From Sandaracinaceae bacterium (lineage in GTDB: Bacteria; Myxococcota_A; Polyangia; Polyangiales; JAFGIB01): a stretch of DNA of 9,220 nt. Below are positions 1 to 5,130 of the stretch, one piece after another. The notes beneath the pieces were generated by a model that was not told the origin of the DNA, made no database searches, and was given only the letters and a program-made list of their open reading frames with translations. Where the stretch lies: positions 1-9,220 of the forward strand of contig JADGRG010000468.1 in NCBI GenBank assembly GCA_017881145.1, in the 5' to 3' direction. How positions within the stretch are numbered: position 1 is the first letter of the stretch; every line of letters begins with the position of its first letter. The translations under genes were made by a program, and so were the position numbers.

Positions 1-215
1 ACCTCGGCCCCACGCGCAGCAGCCATCTCTGCCGCCATACCCGAGCCGCAGCCGGCATCAAGATATCGGGTTGCCGGCCCAACGCGCGTGCGCTCGAGCA
101 CGGCCTGGAAAACCGCGCGGACCGTCCCTTCCTGAAAGTCGGCCCAGTCTCTCGCGCGCGCACCCCAAAGGCGACCGTGTGCTTCCGAAGTCCTAGGTTT
201 CAAGTCGTGGCTCAT
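1..215 (-). CDS. SAM-dependent methyltransferase (class I), N-terminal part, runs off window
   Basis: Reading the minus strand from an ATG at 215-213 gives 71 complete codons before the window ends. Residues 51-60 read YLDAGCGSGM, the motif I glycine loop of class I (Rossmann-fold) methyltransferases: D53, G55, G57 and G59 form the DxGxGxG signature that holds the methionine part of S-adenosylmethionine. The segment before it (LWGARARDWADFQEG, residues 16-30, then a helix to about residue 45) is typical of the leading helix of Methyltransf_11/25-type enzymes. The start is supported by a GAGGA Shine-Dalgarno 6-7 nt upstream. The acceptor substrate cannot be told, because everything after motif I lies outside the window. 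It is divergent from the gene at 538. The family call is firm; the specific role is unknown. Confidence 0.88.
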   Translation of the reverse strand, partial: MSHDLKPRTSEAHGRLWGARARDWADFQEGTVRAVFQAVLERTRVGPATRYLDAGCGSGMAAEMAAARGAE

Positions 216-221
216 TTGCGA

Positions 222-226
222 TCCTC
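222..226 (-). promoter_or_regulatory. Ribosome binding site of the methyltransferase gene
   Basis: The minus strand reads GAGGA here, followed by a 6-nt spacer and the ATG at 215-213. This is a good anti-16S match and supports the chosen start. Confidence 0.6.
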
Positions 227-522
227 ACCGTCTCAAGCCTCGTCGTAACAGGACGTGCATCGGGCCCGAAACGCCGGGCCGCCATCCCCTCAGGTCGATC
301 GAGCTCTGTTTTCGTGGGGTTGGCGCTGGACTGGCTCGGCGATTCGTGATCGAAGCTTGTGGCCGAGTGCGTGCTCGCCTGCAAGGGGCGGTGGCGACGG
401 CACGGGTCACGGCCGCTTCTGGTCGCTCCTCGGCCGCCGTAACCCACGCCACGGGCGAATTGAGAGCTCGATTGCCCTGAGGCAAGCTCCGTGTGGGTCG
501 CTGCTCGGCAGAAACCCGGGTG

Positions 523-531
523 TGCTAACTT
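523..531 (+). promoter_or_regulatory. Possible extended -10 element directly before the gene at 538
   Basis: The plus strand reads TGCTAACTT, an extended -10 pattern (TGn followed by TAnnnT). With usual spacing, transcription would begin at about 537-539, on the start codon itself. No Shine-Dalgarno lies before this ATG, which fits a leaderless mRNA. There is no good -35 at the expected distance (503-508 reads GCTCGG), so the call is weak. Confidence 0.25.
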
Positions 532-537
532 GTAACG

Positions 538-1335
538 ATGCACGTGGTGGCGCTGACGCGCTGGGGTGCGGCGATGGATGGCGAGCTGCCGGTGCTTGCG
601 GTGTGGCTCGGAGTCACTGCCTACGACCTGCGGCTGCGGCTCGCAGGCGCGCTGCCGGTGGTCTTCGCGCTAAAGCCAGATGCACAGAGCGCCGAGGATT
701 TCGTGGCGCGCCTGCGGGCACGCAGCCACGGAGCGGTGAGCTGCGATGCCACGCAGGTGCCCGGCCCGGGAGACCAGATCGTGCCGCGCGAGTTCGAGCT
801 TTTCGCCTCTGCGCTGCGCGGCAAGGACGACCATGGTCGCCCCTTCGAGTTGCCCTACGTGGAGATCACCGGCCTGATCCGCGCGGCGCGAGTTTCCAAT
901 ACGCAGAACACGCTGACCACCAAAGAGACCAAGTTCGACATGGGCATGGCCGTGATGAGCGGCGGGCTCAAGATGAGCAAGCAGATCGACAAGGTGGAGC
1001 GTTCGGGGAGCGAGGAGCGCGAACAAACGCTCCACATCTTCCGGCGCTCGCGCCCCGAGCCATTGCTGTGCAGGGAGCTCGCGCTGCGTTATCAGAGTCT
1101 CGGTGCGGCGTTGAAGCCGACCACCGCTCAGAACTTTGCGACCTTCGTAGAGCTCTTGCGCGCGCGCGCGCCCTTTGCCTTCCATGATCAGCGCCTGGTT
1201 ACGCAGAAGCGCAAGGCGGGGGCGTTGTCGATCGCCGGTCCCGCGAAAGAACGCTCGGTCGCCACCACCAACGCTGGCGAGACCGACCTGGCAGCCGCGT
1301 TGCTGATGCTCGCTCACGAGCAGGGTCAGCTCTGA
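538..1335 (+). CDS. Conserved-looking hypothetical protein, 265 aa
   Basis: I do not recognise a named family. The frame has coding-like codon use throughout and ends in TGA at 1333-1335. The product looks soluble: no signal peptide and no clear membrane segment, only a moderately hydrophobic stretch at about residues 18-45. The centre (about residues 105-160) goes from a beta-like segment (VEITGLIRAARVSN) into a Thr/Lys-rich stretch with a glycine-rich MAVMSGGLKMSK, followed by a charged segment and a helical part with an NFATFVELL core. The last 45 residues are Ala/Lys-rich and probably disordered. The start is uncertain: ATG 538 has no Shine-Dalgarno but sits where a leaderless message could begin, and an in-frame ATG at 574 (codon 13) also lacks a strong site. 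It converges with the glycosyltransferase gene, whose stop lies 14 nt away. No function is proposed. Confidence 0.75.
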   Translation: MHVVALTRWGAAMDGELPVLAVWLGVTAYDLRLRLAGALPVVFALKPDAQSAEDFVARLRARSHGAVSCDATQVPGPGDQIVPREFELFASALRGKDDHGRPFELPYVEITGLIRAARVSNTQNTLTTKETKFDMGMAVMSGGLKMSKQIDKVERSGSEEREQTLHIFRRSRPEPLLCRELALRYQSLGAALKPTTAQNFATFVELLRARAPFAFHDQRLVTQKRKAGALSIAGPAKERSVATTNAGETDLAAALLMLAHEQGQL

Positions 1336-1349
1336 GCTGCTCGGCTGCG

Positions 1350-3101
1350 TTATGGCTGCGTCGGTTGCTCGCTGCTCCGAGCATGCAGCAGCTTCTGCTC
1401 GTTTCGAGCGGCGTCGCGGATCGGCAGCGGCAGATTTCGCAGCGCGAGCACGCGCGTCAGGGCCTGCTCGGCTTCGTTGTCGCTGCGCAGCAGGCGAGCC
1501 AAGCGGGCTTGACGCAGCAAGAACATAGGGTGCTCGGGGCTTTGGGCCACCGCCTGACGATAGTGGGAGAGGGCAGCGTGGTTGCGGCCGAGGCTCTCTT
1601 CCACGTTGGCAAGGTTGTAGTAATGCGCTGACGATGGGTGCGCAGGGGCGCCACGCGGCCAGAACGCTTGCAGGCAGAGCAGCAGAGCGCAGCACACGCT
1701 CGAAAGGCGAGCCGCTGCTGGCCAGGTACGAGGCGGCTGTGCGCGAGCTCGCGCGAAGAGCGAAAAGAGCGCCGGCCCACTGACGAAGGCTAGAGGGATG
1801 GCGAGTGGTACGCGGTTCTGCGCGGAGGTGAACCAGAAGAGATTGGCTGCGAGCACGGAAAAGAGCTGACCCGCGAGCATCCAGAAGAGAGCACGCCGCG
1901 AGAGTGAGCGAGGCTCGGTTCGCGGTAGTGCGCTGCCGGAGAGGACGGTCAGTCCGAGCACGCCCAGTCCGAGCAGGACGCCGAAGGGCACGCCCCAGGG
2001 CAGCCCGACGCCGAGGATCTCCTCTTCGCCGAGGAGATCGTAGTCACGCACGAACGCGTGATTGCCGAGCGCATACCAGAGCTTCTTCAGCTCGAGCGTC
2101 AGCCAGGCACCGGGTTGGTTTGCGATGAAAGCAAATCCGCGCCGGTAGAGCTCGCCGCTGATGGCGGCATCCAGCGCGGGGCCTGTGCCTTGCAGGTCAA
2201 GCTTCTGGGCAAGCTCCTCGCGCTCCTCGGAGACCCGCCCCGTGACCAGCCCGCCCGCAGTGTTCCACCTGCCATTCGCCTCCGGGTTGTTACCTAGGTA
2301 GAACGCAATCCCACCGCCGTGGCTCGGGAAGACCTGTGGCTTGCCCACCACCAGCTGATTGCGCACTGCCATCGGCGCGAGCGCAAGCAGCACTCCCAGC
2401 GCCGCAGCTCCGAGCAACGGGGTCGGGCGTGCGCGGTGCGCGCGAGCCAGCAGCCAGACACCGACAGCCGTGAAGGGTAGGGCGAGGAGCAGGTTCGGAC
2501 GGCTCAAGAGGCAGAGTCCAGCGAACACGCCGAGCGCGAGTGCTCGCCAGCGCGTCGGTCTCGCTTGTAGCGCGACGAACGCAGCCAGCGCCCAGACGTT
2601 GCACATCACGCCGAGCGCGACGCTCAAGTGCTTGTTCTCGTAGAAGGCGACGCCAGGGTAGGCGAGCAAGCAGAGCGTGCTCAACGTTCCAAGCTGAGGC
2701 CCGAAGCTGGCTCGCGCGGTCCGCGCGAAAACCCAGAGCGTGATGCCTGCGAGCACGAGCTGCAGGAAGAGCGCATGCACCAGCTGTCCCGCTGGCCAAA
2801 GGCCGAGCGCCAGCAGATACGCATAGAGCCCCTGCAGGTAGAAGGGCTGTGTGCCGAAGGGCGCGTGCGCGAGAATGTCGCGTGCGGCTTCTTCGTAGAG
2901 TTGGCCGTCGGAGAAGGTGCCGAGTGCGAAGGGATTCTTCGCGCAGTAGAGCAAGTGATAGACAACGCGCAGCGCGACCAGCACCCAAAGCGCAAGCCAC
3001 AGCGCGCGGGATGCGCCCCCCGGCATAACGCTGGTGCTGTCGGGCTCTGCGCCGCAGAGCGAGTCTGGCGTTGTGCCTGCTTCGCTCGATGTGTCGGTCA
3101 C
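1350..3101 (-). CDS. GT-C type membrane glycosyltransferase (PMT/ArnT-like, GT39 superfamily) with C-terminal TPR
   Basis: This 583-residue protein has about 12 predicted membrane segments, the first at residues 33-52. The first long loop holds acidic residues (D65 in FSDGQLY, then E70-E71), the place where GT-C enzymes carry their catalytic acid for polyprenyl-phosphate-sugar donors. Other marks of PMT_2-like families are SRPN (200-203), a RNQLVVGKP segment (247-255) followed by GNNPEANG (270-277), and NRVPLAIP (429-436). Residues 493-552 form about two TPR-like helical repeats. Donor and acceptor cannot be told. The start is a GTG at 3101-3099, 11 nt after the cyclophilin stop and without a clear Shine-Dalgarno, which suggests translational coupling. 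An in-frame ATG at codon 26 (3026-3024) is an alternative that removes a Ser/Thr/Asp-rich N-terminus but keeps the first membrane segment. Confidence 0.82.
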   Translation of the reverse strand: MTDTSSEAGTTPDSLCGAEPDSTSVMPGGASRALWLALWVLVALRVVYHLLYCAKNPFALGTFSDGQLYEEAARDILAHAPFGTQPFYLQGLYAYLLALGLWPAGQLVHALFLQLVLAGITLWVFARTARASFGPQLGTLSTLCLLAYPGVAFYENKHLSVALGVMCNVWALAAFVALQARPTRWRALALGVFAGLCLLSRPNLLLALPFTAVGVWLLARAHRARPTPLLGAAALGVLLALAPMAVRNQLVVGKPQVFPSHGGGIAFYLGNNPEANGRWNTAGGLVTGRVSEEREELAQKLDLQGTGPALDAAISGELYRRGFAFIANQPGAWLTLELKKLWYALGNHAFVRDYDLLGEEEILGVGLPWGVPFGVLLGLGVLGLTVLSGSALPRTEPRSLSRRALFWMLAGQLFSVLAANLFWFTSAQNRVPLAIPLAFVSGPALFSLFARARAQPPRTWPAAARLSSVCCALLLCLQAFWPRGAPAHPSSAHYYNLANVEESLGRNHAALSHYRQAVAQSPEHPMFLLRQARLARLLRSDNEAEQALTRVLALRNLPLPIRDAARNEQKLLHARSSEQPTQP

Positions 3102-3112
3102 TCTGCAGAGAC

Positions 3113-3709
3113 TCAGGCGGCTGGCGTGCTCTCAGAGCGGAAGATCTCGACCTTGTTGACGAGCTGATCCGTGTTCGGGCAATCGCGGTTGTTGCGCGGA
3201 ACGTTGGCCAGCTTCTTCACCACATCGAGACCGGTGACCACGTGTCCGAACACTGCGTGACGACCATCGAGATGCGGCGTGGGTCCTTCCGTGATGAAGA
3301 ACTGCGAGCCGTTGGTGTTCGGTCCGGCATTCGCCATGGAGAGCGTGCCCGACCCGCGGTGTTTGAGCTCCGGGTGGATCTCGTCGCTGAAGCGGTAGCC
3401 GGGACCGCCGGTGCCCCAGGCCGACTTGAGCTCTGGGTACTTGCTCTGCGGATCGCCGACCTGGATCATGAAGCCCGGGATCACGCGGTGGAAGCGGACG
3501 CCGTCGTACATCGGCGCGTTCGACTTCTGACGAGTCTTGGGGTCTTCCCACTGCATCGTGCCCGTGGCGAGGCCGACGAAGTTCGCCACCGTCTTGGGCG
3601 CGCGCTGCTCTTCGAGCTCGATGATGAGCGTGCCCTGCGTGGTGTCGAAGCGCGCGTAGAGCTTGCCTTGACCGGGAACATTGATTGCTGGAAACACTGG
3701 ATCTGCCAC
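3113..3709 (-). CDS. Cyclophilin-type peptidyl-prolyl cis-trans isomerase, 198 aa
   Basis: It catalyses cis-trans isomerisation of Xaa-Pro bonds. The single cyclophilin domain covers about residues 17-190. Active-site residues are visible: FHRVIPGFMIQVGD (73-86) gives R75, F80, M81 and Q83, matching human CypA R55, F60, M61 and Q63; NTNGSQFFIT (131-140) gives F138, matching F113; LDGRHAVFG follows at 147-155. The residue matching CypA W121 is H146, so strong cyclosporin A binding is not expected. There is no signal peptide, so it is probably cytoplasmic. I start it at GTG 3709-3707 because a strong GAGGAGG lies about 5 nt upstream; the open frame continues 16 codons further to 3757, but that part is not cyclophilin-like and would contain the Shine-Dalgarno. 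It lies 162 nt after the Lgt-family gene and 11 nt before the glycosyltransferase. Confidence 0.95.
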   Translation of the reverse strand: MADPVFPAINVPGQGKLYARFDTTQGTLIIELEEQRAPKTVANFVGLATGTMQWEDPKTRQKSNAPMYDGVRFHRVIPGFMIQVGDPQSKYPELKSAWGTGGPGYRFSDEIHPELKHRGSGTLSMANAGPNTNGSQFFITEGPTPHLDGRHAVFGHVVTGLDVVKKLANVPRNNRDCPNTDQLVNKVEIFRSESTPAA

Positions 3710-3714
3710 GCACG

Positions 3715-3721
3715 CCTCCTC
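3715..3721 (-). promoter_or_regulatory. Strong ribosome binding site fixing the cyclophilin GTG start
   Basis: The minus strand reads GAGGAGG, then CGTGC, then GTG GCA. This near-perfect anti-16S match decides for the GTG at 3709 over the longer frame opening at 3757. Confidence 0.75.
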
Positions 3722-3871
3722 GATGGTCGTCGAACGGTTGGGCCCGCTTAGTAGCACGAACGCCGCGCGGCTGTTAGATCCCTACGCGCCAAGAGCCGAC
3801 GCGGAGAGCCGTAGGCGGCGAAGCGGGTACGTAACCAAGTGCTCGGCGGCTGTGTTACCGTCTGTGCGGCC

Positions 3872-4657
3872 TCATGCGCTCGCGGACAAGTGTGTCGCGC
3901 GCGGCTGGGCGAATCTCCATGCGATCAACGCGGCGGAGACGCACATGCCGGCGAACATGCCAACGTGTACCGCGCTGAAGGGGCCGACGAGCGCCACCCA
4001 GTCCGCGCGGAAGAACTCGACCGCGAACCGCTCCAGGCAAAAGAGCAGGACGTAGAGCAGAAAGACCAGGCCAGGTAGAGGATGGTCTGCGCCGTGGCGC
4101 TCGCGGGCTCGCTCGAAAAGCATCAACCCGGCGAAGATGGCGAGCTCAGCCACGCCGCTGATCATCTGCATCGGATAGCGCATTGCCCACTCGCCGGCTT
4201 CGTTCGGCAGAAACACTGCCCAGGACGCATCGGTCCGCATGCCGCCGCAGCAGCCTGCGGCATAACAACCGAAGCGCGCGAGCCCATAGCCAAGCGCGAA
4301 GCCCAAGACCGCGCGATCGGCGGCACGCCAAAAGTCGACCCGCTCGCGCCGCGCGCGGAACACTCCGACGAAAATCCCGGCTGCCAACGCAGTGTACACA
4401 CGGCTGGTCGGGGCATTGCCTCCCAGTATGCCGGGCGACACGCGGTTCACCGCCATGCCTAGCAGTGACGGGCCTTCCAGCCCAGCCAGCACAGCTCCCG
4501 CAAGCCACAACGTATTTAGCCAGATCGTTCGGCGTGGCAGCTTGAACACGAGCAGTCGGCGGTAAGCGAGCGTGCCCCCGATCGAGATTGCCACCGCGTA
4601 TGCGAGAGCATACGTGCTGATGTCATGCCATGGGCCGATGCTGAAGACGGGAAACAT
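3872..4657 (-). CDS. Prolipoprotein diacylglyceryl transferase (Lgt) family protein, divergent, 261 aa
   Basis: Lgt moves diacylglycerol from phosphatidylglycerol to the lipobox cysteine of prolipoproteins in the inner membrane. Family signs here are about seven hydrophobic segments, the opening FSIGPWHDISTYALAY (5-20), the central ARFGCYAAGCCGGM (127-140), YPMQMI (161-166) and the late ERFAVEFFRAD (209-219). Against E. coli Lgt, R128 matches R143, G139 matches G154, and R210 and E214 match R239 and E243. However, N146 is replaced by C131, E151 by C136, and no histidine stands where H103 would be (about residues 80-95). It therefore belongs to an Lgt-like branch with a CxxxxCC motif and may have a changed activity; it need not be the housekeeping Lgt. 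The ATG at 4657 follows AAAGGA with a 7-nt spacer. It is divergent from the giant lipoprotein gene. Confidence 0.85.
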   Translation of the reverse strand: MFPVFSIGPWHDISTYALAYAVAISIGGTLAYRRLLVFKLPRRTIWLNTLWLAGAVLAGLEGPSLLGMAVNRVSPGILGGNAPTSRVYTALAAGIFVGVFRARRERVDFWRAADRAVLGFALGYGLARFGCYAAGCCGGMRTDASWAVFLPNEAGEWAMRYPMQMISGVAELAIFAGLMLFERARERHGADHPLPGLVFLLYVLLFCLERFAVEFFRADWVALVGPFSAVHVGMFAGMCVSAALIAWRFAQPRATHLSASA

Positions 4658-4664
4658 GGGGCTG

Positions 4665-4670
4665 TCCTTT
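4665..4670 (-). promoter_or_regulatory. Ribosome binding site of the Lgt-family gene
   Basis: The minus strand reads AAAGGA with a 7-nt spacer to the ATG at 4657-4655, supporting that start. Confidence 0.6.
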
Positions 4671-4678
4671 CGTGCTCC

Positions 4679-4756
4679 TCACGTCTCGCTCACCGAAGGA
4701 ACCGAGAGCACGGTGTTCGTCTCGACCGACACGTCGGCACTTTCGTCACTGTCCAT
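4679..4756 (-). CDS. Possible 25-codon leader ORF before the Lgt-family gene
   Basis: A short frame from ATG 4756-4754 to TGA 4681-4679 encodes an acidic, Ser/Val/Thr-rich peptide beginning MDSDESADVS. Its codons follow the local pattern (many G at position 1, about 79% G/C at position 3), while codons further upstream in the same open frame do not, so the short form is the more believable one. It ends 21 nt before the Lgt-family ATG, whose Shine-Dalgarno lies in that gap, so translational coupling is possible. Against it, the GGAG before its own ATG is only 2 nt away. It matches no family I know and may be chance. Confidence 0.22.
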   Translation of the reverse strand: MDSDESADVSVETNTVLSVPSVSET

Positions 4757-4874
4757 CACTCCGGTCCGCGCATGAGTTTTCGACGGTACCACTAAGGAAG
4801 TTTGAACGGAAAGAACGCGGCGGAGACGGGAAGCCAAAGCGATCGCAAACACGACGCGCCGAGCCGTCGTCGCT

Positions 4875-4909
4875 GGCCGCAAGCGCCGCGCGGCCTGCAT
4901 TTTTTTCTT
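4875..4909 (+). terminator. Orphan intrinsic terminator
   Basis: GGCCGC (4875-4880) and GCGGCC (4890-4895) form a perfect 6-bp GC stem with a 9-nt loop, followed after 4 nt by seven T (4900-4906) and CTT. This is a textbook rho-independent terminator on the plus strand, except for the 4-nt gap before the T-run. No recognised plus-strand gene lies upstream of it; the nearest, at 538-1335, is 3.5 kb away with only leftward genes between. It also lies upstream of the candidate promoter at 5063-5091, so it is not an attenuator for that start. Confidence 0.55.
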
Positions 4910-4910
4910 G

Positions 4911-5062
4911 GATCGGAAACTGGCTGCGGAGATCCTTCACTTCTGGGGTCATGTGCGCGCGGCCAGTTCACGCCTGAAAGTGCTTCGGTACGGCCGTTGC
5001 ATCGCTAGGCTTCTGGCCTGATCTCTAGTCCTGTGTCGGGGACTGTAGTGCTTCAATCCACA
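4911..5062. other. Non-coding stretch between terminator and lipoprotein promoter
   Basis: No gene is seen. A short inverted repeat at 5025-5048 is listed separately. GGCCAG at about 4961-4966 and CTGGCC at 5013-5018 are also complementary, but the 46-nt separation makes this weak evidence of structure. Confidence 0.4.
5025..5048. repeat. Imperfect inverted repeat upstream of the lipoprotein promoter
   Basis: CTAGTCC (5025-5031) faces GGACTGTAG (5040-5048), giving a 7-bp match with one extra G, around an 8-nt centre. It ends 14 nt before the candidate -35 at 5063, a place where an activator could bind. It might equally be a chance palindrome; no known operator is recognised. Confidence 0.25.
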
Positions 5063-5091
5063 TTGAGGATCTCTGCGTGCGATGGGATATT
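5063..5091 (+). promoter_or_regulatory. Candidate sigma-70-type promoter for the lipoprotein gene
   Basis: TTGAGG (5063-5068) and GATATT (5086-5091) each match the -35 and -10 consensus at four of six positions, with an ideal 17-nt spacer, and TGG before the -10 gives an extended -10. The predicted start at about 5098 leaves a 33-nt leader with the Shine-Dalgarno at 5121-5126. The arrangement is consistent, but myxobacterial promoters vary and this was judged by eye. Confidence 0.45.
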
Positions 5092-5120
5092 GACGTGCGG
5101 TCAGTGAAGCCCGCTCTGGC

Positions 5121-5126
5121 AGGGAG
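5121..5126 (+). promoter_or_regulatory. Ribosome binding site of the giant lipoprotein gene
   Basis: AGGGAG followed by TCGA and the ATG at 5131. The spacer is slightly short, but this ATG gives a complete lipoprotein signal peptide. Confidence 0.55.
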
Positions 5127-5130
5127 TCGA

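Larger units (their letters stand above)
216..537. other. Divergent intergenic region, no convincing gene
   Basis: These 322 nt separate the leftward methyltransferase from the rightward gene at 538. Open frames cross it on both strands, but they continue into neighbouring genes in the wrong frame and their products are low-complexity Arg/Ala/Ser-rich, as expected of chance frames in GC-rich DNA. A 6-bp inverted repeat (263-268 with 275-280, loop AAACGC) has no T-run on either side, so it is not an obvious intrinsic terminator. The region must hold the two divergent promoters; only a possible extended -10 at 523-531 stands out. Confidence 0.5.

Noticed and set aside
263..280. GGCCCG/CGGGCC hairpin as a terminator
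   Set aside because: No T-run on either side and no gene ending nearby.
193..543. 116-codon minus-strand open frame in the intergenic region
   Set aside because: It runs into the methyltransferase gene in a different frame and has a random Arg/Ser/Thr-rich product.
1158..1171. (GC)7 dinucleotide run as a phase-variation tract
   Set aside because: It is short, encodes an ordinary Arg-Ala stretch, and lies in a GC-rich gene where such runs arise by chance.
255..1187. 310-codon plus-strand open frame
   Set aside because: It overlaps the gene at 538 in another frame, and its product is Arg/Gly/Ala-rich without domain features; a frame shadow of GC-rich coding DNA.
670..1695. 341-codon minus-strand open frame
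   Set aside because: It spans the 3' ends of two convergent genes with better coding character and shows no recognisable domain.
3071..3751. 226-codon plus-strand open frame
   Set aside because: Antisense to the cyclophilin, whose active-site motifs are unmistakable.
3710..3871. Promoter for the cyclophilin in the 162-nt gap (CTAACA, 18 nt, TACTAA on the minus strand)
   Set aside because: Only four and three consensus matches; not distinguishable from chance. The gap is nonetheless long enough for a separate promoter.
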